This document shows, one piece after another, positions 11,452 through 24,612 of a stretch of DNA of 64,000 nt. Origin of the DNA: Lycocorax pyrrhopterus obiensis (Eukaryota > Chordata > Aves > Passeriformes > Paradisaeidae). Position numbers and translations under genes: made by a program. Every line of letters starts with the position of its first letter. Position 1 is the first letter of the stretch. Under the pieces are notes generated by a model. The model searched no databases and was not told where the DNA came from. It saw only the letters and a program-made list of their open reading frames with translations. Where the stretch lies: contig JACSVZ010000001.1 in assembly GCA_014706295.1 (NCBI GenBank), positions 37,992,318 to 38,056,317 of the forward strand, in the 5' to 3' direction.

Positions 11452-12995
11452 CAGAGTACAGATGTTGATCTTTTTCATGTGAAAAGAAAAAGAAAACCAT
11501 CCAGTGGTCACCATTATGTAGATTTCATGTTGACCAGAGCTCTGAAGCTCTTCATTCTGTTATGTAAATTTTATTGTGAATTACGTATTTCTGCTATGTA
11601 AACAGGATCTGTTTCGAGAAACTTAAATCAAGCAATGGCAAAATGTTAGACTTGCAGTATAGTCATAACTAACAAACACACAGAGAAGCAAAACTGCCTT
11701 TCTGAAAACTGACATAAGACTTCCTCCTAGATGAGTACTTCCTTGGTCCGAAAATGATTGGTTACACTTTAAACAGATAGTTATTACTAAAATAGCATGT
11801 TTTTATTAATATAGTCCTAATTTTTGCATTCAAACAGTATGATTTGGAGGTTATTATTATTATTTTCACATTAAAAAGTTTTTTATACCATTTGAATCAC
11901 TTTCATTCTTCTAAGACATTCAGGCTGTACCGAGAGCAGCCTGATCAACTATGATAACCAAAGCTTATTATTTTCCTCAGAGTTCTGCTTTCATTATCAT
12001 AAGAAATGAAATTATTTGCCCTGTCAGTGACAGCAAAATAAGAGTATGGGCTTTCCTATGTATGAGTTAAATATTTTACTCAAAGAAATTAGGAAAACCC
12101 AAAGAAAAGGTAGCTGCAACTTTTGCCCAAATCAGATGCTTTTCACTCATAAGGAACCGCTCACAGCAAACAACTGCATGGCAAACTAAATTTGGACCTT
12201 AACAGAAGGTTTGCATCAGGAGACTTGAATTTTTTCTCGTTGAAAGAGTGACTGTACAGCATTTTTAAAGTCACTGCAATGATTTGAAGAAATGTGAGAA
12301 ATGAATACACACGGCTGCATGACAAATGATGTCTTCAGTCTTAAACTGGATATTCTGCAAAATGATTCCATAGAAAAGCTCAAAGTTTTTGTTTCCACAT
12401 GTGCATCTATAACACACATGTGCTCACCACAATAATACATAGCTATAAGCACACTTTATTCATGTTTGGATGCAAAATCCCACATGCTTATTCCTGAGCA
12501 TCAGCTCAAGCTTCTAATCTGAGTTTAAATAAAGTTTTGTCTGCCTCTTGAAGAAGGAGCAAACCCTGCTTTACAGCCTTAACTGAACAACTGTAACAAC
12601 TGCAAAGGATGGGAGCTCTGCATCAGACAGGCACCCATGTGCCTGCTCATCCCACAGGCTGGACATCGAGTGAGGAGCTGTGTGTCACTGCAGCCTGCTG
12701 AAAAGGTACAGTGTGCCACTTTCCCTCACACCCCTAGAAATCAGAGCCCAACTGGAGAAACTTGTGCTGACAAAGCAGCACGAACCAGTTGGCAGCTCTG
12801 GTGGTCTCCTCTGCTCCTTTTCCATCTTGTCTTTCTATGACTATCCTTGAAGAGTAAAAGGCTGTTGAAAAGCCATTATGCCCTAAAAGGGGGATGGTTA
12901 TTACCTTTCATGTTCCATCTTCAGGCTGTACTGTTTAACATTTCAGCTGCGGCTGTTTGGAAAAGTAGCATCATTTCCATCTGTTGTACTTTCTT
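11452..12995. other. AT-rich DNA with one GC-richer patch
   Basis: Mostly featureless. Near 12600-12840 the sequence is richer in G+C. A 48-base open segment at 12658-12705 (plus) lies between an acceptor (GCTCATCCCACAG) and a donor-like AAG|GTACAG in phase 0. It is too short to call by itself. Confidence 0.4.
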
Positions 12996-13007
12996 GCCCT
13001 CTGCTGG
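12996..13007 (-). promoter_or_regulatory. Consensus CTCF core motif
   Basis: The minus strand reads CCAGCAGAGGGC, which matches every position of the vertebrate CTCF core consensus CCASYAGRKGGC. CTCF is the vertebrate insulator and loop-anchor protein, and motif orientation matters for loop formation. In this window the motif points leftward. The match is read directly from sequence, but occupancy is unknown. Chance matches to a degenerate 12-mer do occur in genomes. Confidence 0.5.
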
Positions 13008-16000
13008 AAAAACTATCAACTGAATGTGCAAAACTGAACCTTTTAAAACTGATTTCTCAATCAATTGCAAAAATAACTGGTTTTCTTCACACAGTCTTCC
13101 TACAAAACCCTCATAAGAAATGCTAAAAGAAATTACTGTCTTGTTAAAATCATCTGATTCCTAACAATTAATGCTACTTCAGAATCAGACCTAGTCATTG
13201 AAAGTGACATCTTGTGCCCAAAATATACTTGCTTCAATATACAAGGGGAAAGTAGATAGGACTGAAGAATAAACACATGAGAGAAGGTTCAGGAACAAAT
13301 AATCTGATTGCATTTTTCAAAAACATTGATGCTGGTGCTGATGTGAAATGGGAATACAGGGAAATAGTATTTTCTGCTTTAATACAATGCATTTGTGATG
13401 TTTTAAGTGAATAGGTGGGTACCAGGTTTAAGTTCATTTTCAATAAATAGCACATATATGTTTTCCCACTCACAACAAAAGAATTTTTCATAACAGGAAC
13501 TAAATTACCTCTCTACTGTTACACCATTACTATGTGGACACATTCGGGAGCATATTCAGAACTTCTGGGAGAGAATTTTCCTTCTGGGTATTATGCCTTC
13601 AAAACTTTAGGCCACCAGTTTTCTCCAAACACATACAGTTTCCCATGAATAGCAGTTGGAAAAGCAGTCAGGTTTATCGGCTGTATTGTCACCATTCTCC
13701 TTTTCATCAAAGAGCAGTTATGGTGGATTAAAAAAGTAATGTCACTATGTTACAAAGAAGGAAGGATAGCTCTTTGTTAAGTATGCCACTGGGAAGGACC
13801 TCTCTGACGTTTAATGCCTCTTCAGGCCTTTCAGACAATCAGTAGTTCCCTCCTGTGAGCCATGAACCTTTGCAGAAAGTCTTTCTGTCAGAAGTAACCT
13901 TCTGCTTTCTATTTAGTGACCTTAATCTTCAAGATGACAGGGTACTTCCATGGCATGGAGAGTTTCCCTTACACACCCTTACCCAGCATGGAACAGCTCA
14001 CATGTTTAAGCATATCATATTAAGGAGAATGGAAATTTTCTTTCTACTATTCTTTTTTTCAGTGAATACTTTCAAAGACCAGGTCTCTGCTTGATACTGC
14101 AAAAAGTAGTAATCTCTGCTTGGATAAAACAGATGGAAAATGGATGTGAGAATATTCATGTTCCTCTTTTCAGCTGCAGTCATGTTTCATTTCAGATAGT
14201 CCTTTTGCAGTGACTGATTTCAGTTATCATACTATATTCTGCTAATACCCACAAGTTCCCAGATTTGTTTCATAATGTGAACCAGATTTTTAAGGATTTG
14301 TTTAGAGAGCTACCACTGGCAGTACAGAGAGCATCTTCATTCCTGTTGCTGACTACTTAATACCCTTAACCATAACCACAGCATCTTTTTACTCGCGGTC
14401 AAGTTCTTTTAACTTTTAAAAGTATTATAACAGCTGGAAACTAAAAAGATACAGCAAAATTCAGTCAGTAAGTTTTCAGCAGACTGCTGAAGGACTCCAG
14501 ACTACAGATTGAGAAAAATTTATTCAAACTGCATCTATATAGATTTACATATAGGCATAGTTTATAAATACTTCTAAGGAAAGACTTCAGCCATGACATC
14601 GTCTTCTGTCAGTGTAATTTTGCTGACACAGTTGCAGAAATACATCTTCCTTTTGCCTAAATATTATTCTAAAAAACTCCAGAAACATCAGGGATAATAT
14701 ATTAGCAATGTGGTATGGCTCAGGGAATAAGTAATGGCATGCAGAGTTTTTCATTTCAAGAACATAAGTTCAGGTTCTGCCCAAGCCACAAGAGGCCTGA
14801 AAGTCCTGTTGTGACTCCTCTAACAACCAATTGTAAATGAGTTCATTTTCAAAATCCAATTACTTTGGTTTTATTTTCCAAATCCAGAGAATATGTTCAC
14901 ATCACAAATACCATCAACATAGAAGACAATCTTCTTAAAGTTTTTAGCAGAAAGGTCAATGATTTGATGGGATTAAAACTGATGTGTCCTCATTTGAGTC
15001 AGGTTTTGCTCCTCCATCAGGACACCAAGGCTCAGAGGTTCTCTCGGGCAGTTTCTCCAGAATGGTCACCTTGTTACAGGCTCCCATTGCCTAAAGAATG
15101 ACCAATCAAGGCACTCAGTGAGAGGTCAGGATCTGAATTTTTGGATCATGCCAGAAAGAAGTCAGTGGGAAAAGGAACAAACACCGTTTTGAGCCAGAGA
15201 TCTGTCACACCAAACACTTCTTACCACCTCAAACGGAACTTCCGTGTGGTCATATTGCTTTCTTTTTGTCACACCTTGTGTGTATACAGTATTGTGGACA
15301 TCTCAGAATGTGGGTAAGGGTTCCTGTGACTCATGTTAATGCAGTTTATACCGGGGATAATCAAAAGTGATTTTATGGAGCAGAAGTTATGGTTCCCACA
15401 ACAGTTACTCGATACCTCTCAACAGAAAAGAGGAGCAGAAGCTCTTGAAATCCAGCTTTAAGCTGAAAAGTTTACCTCTATTTCTCATCTCTATTATTTC
15501 ACAAAAAATCTTAATTAGATTGGCCAGTTTACATATAAACACTTCACATGAGAACACTCCAGATTCCAAAAGGGACTTTCTGCCAACACCAGTAATGACT
15601 ACAGAACATTATAGAAATACAGCACTCCAGAATCAATCGGCAAATTGAAATTCAAGACTTTTGGGGTGTGACAACGCCATTAGTAGTAATTTTGTTTCAT
15701 TGTTTTTTCCATAAAAAGTTCAACACATCAATCAGTTCTCTTCCTGTTACAGTTTGTTTTTTTTTCACAAGCAAAAACTGGATGCTGAATGTAATACATA
15801 TTTCAGAAGTAAAAAATTTTGCATTCGTTTTGCTTCACTTTTCCCTATGCTGTAGCAGAGGACAAGTCACAGCATAATGTACTCAGATCAGCATTAGGTA
15901 CCTGCAGTTGTTCGTAGATTTGGACAGTGTGACTGATCTACATTTTTTTTGATGCTTCTGATGTTTCTTCAACAAGTGCATGATCTTGACACTGATACTA

Positions 16001-17136
16001 TTTGCCCCTGTACCAACCAACAGCACCCTGTGAGTTTCCTGCACTTTCTTGTTCTCATTTTGGCAAATAAGCAGTATTTTCTTAGTGAGACAGGGTTTTT
16101 TCTTACAGTCTTGCTCTATCTAGCAGGAATGGAAAACAGTGTTTCACAGGTGTTTTCCAAATTCCCACAGGGAGTTGTTTTATGATTTGGGATATGTCTA
16201 CAATGTAGGCAGAAAAAGAATAGTTGTAAACTACATTATCTAACTCAAGAGAGTAATAAAGATAAGCTCAGTTTTAATAGAGATTTGACACTCTCTTTAA
16301 AGAATTACTTCGAGAGTTAACTGTCATTACTGGAGTTTAAAGTCAAGTGAAGAAGGAACTTTGTCTTTCAATGCAAGGTACACTCAAATTCTCAGAACTA
16401 TCCTTCCTTAATGCATTTTTTCCCTTAAGGTCAGATGGAAGAAAAGGGGAGAATCTGCCCGTTAAAAGCATCTCACCAAATACAGATGGCCTGAAAACAT
16501 CATCTGGGATTCACCTCCTTTTTGTGAGGACACTCTGCAATACGAAGAACCTTTAAGGTATCAAAGGAAAGGAGAGTGCTTTCACACACATTATACAGTC
16601 AAGAACTCTAGATATCGTTTCTACCTTGAATCTTTAATATTTTCTCTAATTTTAGTTACTTCTAATGGACAAGTCATACAGTTTGTCAAAATACATTCTA
16701 CAGAAAGTTCTCTTCTACAGATGTTTTCCAGTGAAGGCCCTGCAGCCAACACACAGCAGCATGAGCCAACACACAATTTCAGGTTCCTCAGTGAAACAGG
16801 TTGAATCTTTTTCAATTAGTTTCACTATTGCCATCAAGAAACTGCAGCTTTGCATCCCTTCTCTACTGTGGACCTAGACAGAGCTGCTTTATCTACACCA
16901 TCAGGGAAGAGATCAACTGGTTCTGGAGCAATGAGCCAGAATCTGAGGTGGTAGACCTCCTGCAGGCAGGGCAGAGCTCCCCCTGAGAGGGCACAACCCC
17001 CAGCACCTGCACAGGGTCAGGACAGCAAAGGTGAAGTGTCCTGGATGAGGCTGGTAGTGAGTCAGATTTGAGGTCCATCCAGGGAGTCTAGTCAATAAAT
17101 TGAGACAATACTACACAGGGCCACAACCTGCCTCAC
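13008..17136. other. AT-rich DNA, nothing recognised
   Basis: Short open frames only, the longest 93 codons (15367-15648, plus), without splice support. A GC-richer patch lies at about 16870-17060. No repeat relic was recognised. Confidence 0.45.
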
Positions 17137-17216
17137 CTTATGCTCCACGACAGATGAGGAAACTCGGATTGTATGAGCCCGTGGGGGTTAGAAATACGTA
17201 ATGCCTCTGCTTGCCA
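17137..17216 (-). CDS. Weak candidate exon with four CpGs
   Basis: Read on the minus strand, an acceptor (GACATGTTGTTTCAG) is followed by 80 bases and a consensus donor (AAG|GTGAGG). The 80 bases hold four CpG dinucleotides, which is unusual in this CpG-poor sequence. One frame is open throughout (peptide beginning WQAEALRISNPHGLIQ). Another frame runs to a TAA just before the donor. No family is recognised. It may be an exon of a non-coding RNA or chance. Confidence 0.15.
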
Positions 17217-17566
17217 CTGAAACAACATGTCCACACCAAATTTGAAAATGTCTTGGAAAGCCCAGAATACAGTAAGGATGAGACTCAATGCTGGATAATG
17301 GAGAAGAAGACATGGTAGTTCCAGCAGAAGACAAAAGAACACAGCTTCAAGACTGGTGTCTCATTGCAATCCGTCTAACACAAGGGTAAATCATTATCCA
17401 GAGGACATTTAAACACCTTTTAACCTTCAAATGAGAGAAATCCAGAACTGACGAAGAAAGGGGATCATCAAATATGAGGACACAGACTGACTCAGATTAT
17501 CAATAAGAATGCTATGCATTTCTAAATATTTGAGTATCCATTTAATCTTTTTTTTCTTCCATTCAG

Positions 17567-17623
17567 AAGCACACCAACTTTCCACTCCGATTTGAATTTG
17601 AACCTCAGCAGTGCAACCCTGAT
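17567..17623 (+). CDS. Candidate coding exon, 57 nt, phase 0-0
   Basis: A strong acceptor (AATCTTTTTTTTCTTCCATTCAG) precedes 19 open codons that start KHTNFPLRFEFEPQQC and end at GAT|GTAAGA, a consensus-like donor. The peptide has balanced composition and looks like a real protein segment, although I do not recognise its family. The exon is phase 0 at both ends, which lets it join in frame to the 246-nt candidate at 24367. If the first donor is skipped, a second donor (GTAAGTG) lies at about 17645. The splice signals and frame are visible. Calling it a gene is inference, and segments this short also arise by chance. Confidence 0.3.
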
Positions 17624-20600
17624 GTAAGATCCTTATCTGTAGAGTAAGTGAAGTAAATGCAGCAGAACCGTGCCCACACAAGTTTTCAGTCACTGCCTAA
17701 TTTCATCCTGCAGCAAATCTTCCTGACTCTGACTCCACTGCTACACCAGAGAAATACCAAGACAGGTACACAGACTGAGAGCAGAGGTGTGGGAGGAGGC
17801 AAAGGTGAATGGAAACCTATCCTGTATTCTGAAATAAAGATTTGGAGTGGAAATACATTTAGTCTTTCGACTGTGTCTGCTATACACCCAGCCAGCTTGT
17901 GTCACATCTGTAGTGGCTCATGGTACAAGAAAACATTTTCCGCTGAGCTCTTTGTGGACATGGTTACTTTTACTGGCAACAAAGTATTTGAATGTGGTTC
18001 ATTGTGACTTATGTTGAAAATAGAACGAATGTTATTTGAGTCACTTTCAAATTAACATGATTGTTTAAAAATATATGAAGTGCTTCACTGAATTTTAATC
18101 TCTCTACTGCAAAAACAATTTTAAAAGATTACAGGCTTGAACATTTTTAGAAGGATGTAATCATACTAGCTAAAACATAAATTTCACACACCACAATAAT
18201 TTTTAATCATTCTGCAGTGCACATAGGCAGCATTCAAATGTCTCTTTCAAATGTCAAAATAAAATTAATATTTATTACCATACCTCTGAACTAGTACATT
18301 TACAAAACTGAAGCTCAGGACATTTTCTACTAAGACATTTAAGCCATTTTGTATGTTCTCAGTTAAACATATTTTCTAGAGCTATTGCTCTGCCTCAGAA
18401 TTCAGAGGATTTCTGAAGCACTTTATAGCTTTTTTGGCTACATTCTTCAGGAAAAATCACTCAGGTCAAGGCAGGAAGAGGATCCCAGTTCTAGAGGTGG
18501 TTTTCAATGTTGGTAGCTTGCTATAAATAAAGCCATAAGAATAATTGATGTTGCTGAACACTACACGCACAAAAAACTGACTAAAAATATAAAATTAAAC
18601 ACAGAGAAGTCATATTTGTACCAAAATCTTTGACATTGACACCTCCAGGGCACCAAAAAAGTTCATGGGGTCAGGACAGCATCTGTAACAACAGCAAGCC
18701 CCCATCAGGGTAGAATAAAGGCGAGGTCCTTGATATCTCCCTGTTTGGGGAAAATAATAGCTCCAGATGAGAACTTCATGGGCTCAAGCCCCCCTGGAAA
18801 AGTATCAAAAAGACCTGTGGGATCCTGCCCGAGATAGAAAGCATTGTTCCCAGTCCCTACTGCAAAATAAATGTTGGAGAGGTTTTTTTAATTGGCTCCC
18901 TGACTTTGCAGACATAGAGCATGGAGAGGGAAAGGGTCCCCGTACACTTCTCTCTGCAACTCTTTTGCATGATACCCTCACTGTTAAGAGGATTGTAACA
19001 GAGCAGGTCTATCCAGAGAGACGTGCAAAGGATTTTGTGTATCCATAACAACCTCTCTGCTGAGTTTCTTTGACCTCCTAGGATTTTTTTTTACCGTCTT
19101 CACATTCTGCAGCCAAATCTCAGGCATTTAGGAGACTCCAGAGGGGTAAAACAATACATTTATGATACTAGTCCTGTGTTATGTGGAAGGAAAAAAATGA
19201 ACAGATCCATTAGCATCTGCACTCCTAAATCCTTCACTGCCTTTGAAAAATCCTACCTTTCCCACAAAAGCACTAGCTGACGAAGATCATGTTGTCAAGC
19301 AGCATGCACCAAGCAAAAATACAGATATAGTGTAATTTTTTGCTACTGCCCATAAAACAATGGCTCTGGCTTTATATCTCTGGGATAGCAAACAATTCAT
19401 TCAGAGAGTGAAATTATGGGTATTTCTGCCATAGTGTACCAGGGAGAGGCAGGAGAAGGAAGCTCCTTTTCACTGTTTTGAATTCAGCTGACTGGCAGCT
19501 GCTGTTTGGTTGGTCAGCACAGAGCATTGTCTGCTAACAGTTTTTTCTGTCCAGTGTTTTGCAGGACCCCTTAACACCTCACAACACCAATACTTGGGGG
19601 TGATGGCTTCCGTTTTATAGATATAGCAAGACCCTGATATTTATTACGTACACCCTCCACCTCTGAGTCTGTTACACTTAGTTCAGTCTAGGATAGAGAC
19701 AAAGTTGGTATAAAATTTGTGGATTCATAATTTTCTAATGGCACTTGTTGTCATTTTGAGTTTATTTGCTGTGAGTAGTTTAAATGAATGTGACTGGAGT
19801 GACTGTTCTCAGAAATCATGGCACTCATAAACACCAGCTGCCCCACTGGAAGCAGAGTTACTGCTTGTCCAGTGAGGCAGCAAAAACAAGTAATGTTGCT
19901 CAATGTGTCAGGTTGGGCTGAAAAAGCCTCCTCTGTCCCTCCATAAATGCTTAAAATGCAATGCTTGCACAGGCTTCCAGGAGAAGAATGCCTCTCTGAA
20001 ATTATTCTGGCAATGATTCCTTATAGATAAGATGGTCAAGAAAGTCCCTCATACTCAAATGGGCTGCAGAACTCATCCTGCTGTGGTGGAGTGACCTTGC
20101 TCATGAAGCTCCTGGCAAACAAGCAGTCACCTCGTGCTGTAATTATACAAGTATGCAAAACCACCATACCAAACCTCCCAGAAATCTCTGCTGCTTCACT
20201 GATGTCAGCACAAGATGCCAAAACCCATAATTAACTTTCGACTGAACTTTGATCAGTCTGAATGGATACAGCCTGTGGGCAGTGCCTGGGCTGGGAACTC
20301 TGCCAAACCTTCAAGCTCCTACAGGGAAGAGAAGCACCACTTGATGGTTGTCCTGTCCTCATGTCCTCTCCCCAGGTATTTGCTACCCTCCCTGTCAAAG
20401 GCATCAGGCTGAGCTAGTTTTTGACCTTGCCTGGTGTAGTTTCTCTTTCTTTCTTCATATGTTAATAAGAATTTCTTAAAAACCCCAGTGATACCTGAGC
20501 AAGGTAGATCAAAGAAGTGACAAGTCACAGGAGAAAAGGGGAATTCCCTCACCTTAAAACTGATCACCACTCAAAATTGTCCTATTCTTCCAAGTTAAAT

Positions 20601-20779
20601 CAAGCAAAGTTTGGGCTCCCATGACACAAATACAAGCTGCGTCAAGAGGGACAGAGCCTAGAAATGACTGCTCCTGCTCTGTCACACCAACCCAGTAATC
20701 CCAGCAAGAAACTGGATTGGAAACCTGGCAGGGAAAAACTGTATCTTATATTTCTTCTGTTAAACATGGTATATTATTA
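17624..20779. other. No supported gene; mixed composition
   Basis: If the candidate gene is real, this is intron. The parts near 18640-19050 and 20000-20420 are less AT-rich and carry open frames of up to 116 codons in the wider stretch (17657-18007, plus) with no recognisable domain or matching splice sites. No CR1 signature was seen. Confidence 0.4.
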
Positions 20780-21250
20780 GCGTTGTGCTAATTTAGGTCA
20801 CCTAAATGGGCTCTGCGTAATTTAATAAATTTAATTATTTAATAAAAGATTGTATTTGGCTGGGTGTCAGGCAGCCAGTTAAACAGTGATTGTCTGATAC
20901 CCAGGGAAACAACACTCTCTAGAGGGGAGAGACCCTATCTTGGGGTTACGATGCCGAAGTAGCTTTCTTAGACAAAGACGAGGCTTTTGGCAGTAGACAT
21001 TCCTGGTTTCAGATTCAAGGTCCCAAGTTCAGCCTCTTCTCTCAGTGATCTTCCCAGGGGTGTTCTGTTACACGCCGACAAAGAAATGCATAAGCTGAAT
21101 AAATCATTAATTAAAAAACATTTGTTGGGCTCTGCGCAGACGCAATGCCTCTCTCCCTTAGGGCAAATGTCTTACTCTCAAATCAATCCAAAGTGCCAGG
21201 AGAAGGGGATGATAGTTTCACTTACCTCTGGTCCAGTTCAAGAAGAGTGA
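20780..21250. other. CpG-bearing block with AT homeodomain-like core, possible conserved element or LTR remnant
   Basis: About nine CpGs fall within roughly 365 bases (20780-21143), far above the local background. The block begins with an AT-rich core containing TAATTTAATAAATTTAATTA, a pattern common in vertebrate developmental enhancers. A second part (about 20940-21150) holds ATTAATTAAAAAACA next to GGCTCTGCGCAGACGC. The phrase GGGCTCTGCG occurs twice, at about 20809 and 21127. An 88-codon plus-strand frame (20987-21250) follows a possible acceptor (TAGCTTTCTTAG at 20970) but has no good donor. The block may be a conserved non-coding element, a solo LTR or another old repeat. I cannot decide from the sequence alone. 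Confidence 0.4.
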
Positions 21251-22410
21251 ATGTGGCTAATTAAATGTGCAATGCCTCAAAAAAAAACCCAAACAACCTG
21301 TGTCACTGGCTCCTACTTTAAAAAAAAATAAAAAAACATAAAAACAGATAAAAAACCCAGTGAGGCAGGAAGACTATTTTAAACCTTCAGAGACGCAACT
21401 TGTCTACATAATTTTTTTTTTTTCATTTGTCTATATAGACACTTTGCCCTCAAGGAACAATTATGACAAATGTAGAACACAGTGAATTTTGTTGTTGTTG
21501 TTCATACATTTAATTTCAAAAGCACACAGAAAAAGAAGAGTTAGTTTACTTAGTGTAATCTCCCTCTTCAAGACATCTTGTAGATTCTTCTTTTTGTTTG
21601 TACAGGCTTTCATAGACAAAAGATCAAATATTGCGGTCAAAGCCACACAAGGCAATACAATGTCAGCAGTCAATGTTCATCAACTATTTCCATTACTGGA
21701 GAGTAGTAGCTGGTTTTTATCCTTCAGCTGGTTGTCAACACTTCTTCACTCCTAGGATGGGTTTCTTTCAGCCAAATGTAGATATTTTTATCTGAGCTGG
21801 CCATCTCAAGCTCCCTCTAAACTTCTAAGAAAGGAAAATGCACTTTCAGGACACACATCCTTCCCGTTCCATTTTATTAAACACATAGGCCTTCATTGCT
21901 GAGTCAGAATGCCTACTTCTAAAGTCAGTGCAGTGTCCCTTCAACAGGGAAATATGGCCACCTCCTGCCTGGATCACACCCCAGAGGAGTCTCTTCTTCT
22001 CTGCTGATTCGGGTGAACAGGAAATAATAGTTCTGTCCATAGTGGACTTCCCACACCCCTGGTTTTTTACAATGTTTACAAGAATAATTGCCAGATCCTT
22101 CACCTAAAAGAATTAAGGGCTTGCTCCTGATGAATTTTGTCCATTTAGTAGAGGAATATCTTACAATTTGCTAAAAAAGAAGATAATTTTCCTTACATTA
22201 GGAAAATATATTTGCCCTTTTTATTTTGATTTGGAATTCAAAAAAAATTTTGGACTGGCTGTAAAACACATTCTGTGATTTGTTTGTGTTTAAAAATTAT
22301 GTGTCTCGGTTTCTGAAATTCCATTTGAAATTTATTTTAGTTGCTCTCTAATGTATTTTTACTGTTCTACATGAGGTCATGCCATGTCAACAGAAGCTCA
22401 TGCAGCATCA
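21251..22410. other. AT-rich DNA with A-rich tracts
   Basis: A-rich low-complexity runs lie at about 21279-21350, and a T run at 21411-21423. No gene or repeat family is supported. Confidence 0.45.
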
Positions 22411-22460
22411 AGACTGAACTGGATAACCTCCAGGTATTCCCTTCCAACAAAACCTTTCTG
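22411..22460 (+). mobile_element. Possible CR1 3' tail fragment
   Basis: The plus strand reads ACTGAACTGGATAACCTCCA followed within six bases by CCCTTCCAAC. This parallels the CR1 3' UTR ending, where an ACTGGATGACCTCC block is followed by AGGTCCCTTCCAACC. Only about 50 bases match and the flanks do not extend the similarity. It is either a very short 5'-truncated copy or a coincidence. Confidence 0.42.
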
Positions 22461-24366
22461 CCATTAGCATACAGTAATCATCATTACATTTTAATACCTC
22501 AGACACCAAAAGGTGTGCCAATTTAAATAGATTAACATTAAATTTAATTTATTATTACAAGTTTTCAACCATATTTTCTGAACGTCTAAAGACACAGAAG
22601 TGTCACACATGAGCAAATTTAAATTCAGGGCCCTGTAATTTCACTTGTCATTCTATTGGACCCAAGAGAGGGGTGAGCAGTTAAGCATTTGACTAATTGA
22701 AAACTTTTATTTGCCTCTCTTCACGCTTGACTTCTTTCATTGCTCTTCCTTGTTTTTACTCGTGCTCCTGCTTGTTGTGTTTGAAATGGACTGAAGATCG
22801 TCATGGACAGTCACTTAAATGGAAATACTCCTGGCTGAACAATCATTTCTAAACTCCTTGTTGCCTTCAGACAGATCACTCTAACTCCTTTTTCCTGGAC
22901 AAAATCGCAAACTTCAAAGGAATCTTTCATACACAGGTCTTGACCTACAAGTTATTAGTTTGTTTTACTATGAGCTAAGACCTTTGAACCTGTAAAATCA
23001 TTTGAGGGCATATCGAAGACAAGCGTGGATGCCCTGTAGCTTTGTCAATGCCACATGCATAACCTTCTGGAAAATATTCAGAGATATTCATAAAGCAGTA
23101 AATTATAAGGAACAGCTGTACAAGAGTTGGGGGATGAAAATTTCTGGTTCAATTAACTGTGCGGTTTTATTATACCCATCTAATTGTTATACACATCCTT
23201 CTAGGACTACAAGACACATGAAACCCAAACAAATAAACTTCACCTTGAACCTGAATGTTCATAGCAAGCTTTTCATGATCATTGAAGTGAGACTGAAAGT
23301 ACTGAAGTGAAAGAAAAATTTTGTTGCTGTTTAAATTAAATATGAAAAGCAAATTGCCAGTAAAAGATACAGAAAGAATAAAAAACCTCAAAATCTAGCA
23401 GGCAGACAGACATATGCCTAGTTTCTAGACAGAAGATTTTGCTGTCTCTCATTTTTATATTGGATTCCCATCTAGATCTCAGACAAGAGGCTTGCCCATT
23501 ACCCATTTTGGAACAAATTAGGAGATGAAGTCCATTGTGCTACAAAAAAGATTTTATTTGTGGCTATGCACCTGGCTAAGAGCAAATTAGACTAAGGCAG
23601 TATACAGACCATCCTACCTTCCTAAAATTTCAGTCCACGATAAATTCTTATTTCCCCAGAAGTTTTCTAGTGTTCAGTTTACTGTACAAAACAGATAACA
23701 AAGCATAAATCAGTCATCCAAAAGTTTTTTCCTGTCATCTGAAAGGTTTTTTTCTTCATGGAATGCTATGCAACATATTTTAAGTCCACAGATCCTTAGG
23801 AACTGAAAAGCAACAAGCCATTTCTTGAAAGACTAAAAGCTTTCTCCTTCTCCAGCTGAGAGATTATTGCAAGATTTGTCTGCTGACATTTGTTTTGCAA
23901 ATTCTAACGGCTTTCCCTGTTTTTTTTTTTCACCTACCAGTAATAAGAATATAATAATATCTGCACATATTTATCCTTAATTACTGGACAAAAGCCTGAA
24001 ATAAACAGGAAGAGCGACTGGCATACCTCATATAATCATCCTCACACACATCCCACACCACAACAGAGAGAAGAGTGTATTTTTAATGAAGTAATCAGAA
24101 ATATTTAAGATAATTAACAATGTTCTCCTGTGTTCTTCTTAGATACAATTGTTTATTGTATAAACTCTTCAGCAAATTTAATAGATTGGTTAAGCAACAC
24201 CTGAACCATGTAAGTGGATGACATATTTTTGGATTCCTCCTTAACACCAATAATATACAGTTAATGCATCATATTCAGTAAAATGGTTTTAAGTGATAAC
24301 AGGTGTTTAGCATAATGGAAACTGCTGCTAGTTGGTCAACATGTAAATTAATTTTGCTATTTACAG
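22461..24366. other. AT-rich DNA, nothing recognised
   Basis: No gene, RNA or repeat is supported. A 102-codon plus-strand frame (23002-23310) lacks splice signals and has unremarkable composition. Confidence 0.45.
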
Positions 24367-24612
24367 AACCAGATGGTCAATTCTGGAGTACCAGCATGGA
24401 TAACATTAATAAGCCTCCTTGCTGCAGAACATGATGTCTCATCTGTAGCTTCACCTGTTTCTAATTCCAGCTACCACATGAATTGCAAGAGTATCCCTCT
24501 GACAGAAAGATTAACTGACTTACTCTCTGCCCAAGAATACTACACCATATATCATCAAATAAAAGTGGCTAAAGGTCATACAAATGAACTTCATGAGAAA
24601 TTAAGAGAAGTG
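24367..24612 (+). CDS. Candidate coding exon, 246 nt, phase 0-0
   Basis: This is the best exon candidate in the window. An acceptor (TTTTGCTATTTACAG) is followed by 82 uninterrupted codons and a donor (GTG|GTAAGA). The length is an exact multiple of three, so the exon is phase 0 at both ends. The peptide starts NQMVNSGVPAWITLISLLAA, has a serine/asparagine-rich middle, and finishes with a helix-prone stretch (LTERLTDLLSAQEYY, then HTNELHEKLREV). No signal peptide, catalytic motif or known domain is evident, and I do not recognise the family. It joins in frame to 17567-17623 upstream and to a stop-containing segment at 24902 downstream. An open stretch this long in AT-rich DNA with correct signals at both ends is uncommon but could still be chance. 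Confidence 0.42.

Noticed and set aside
11245..11514. Minus-strand frames rich in Phe, Trp, Gly and Cys
   Set aside because: They are translations of the A/C low-complexity tract and have no splice or domain support.
13786..13815. ACTGGGAAGGACCTCTCTGA, similar to an antisense CR1 tail
   Set aside because: The match does not extend into the expected ATCTAGTCCAAC block.
18640..19050. Possible LTR-like or gag-like segment with a 93-codon frame
   Set aside because: No paired LTR ends, primer-binding site or retroviral motif could be identified.
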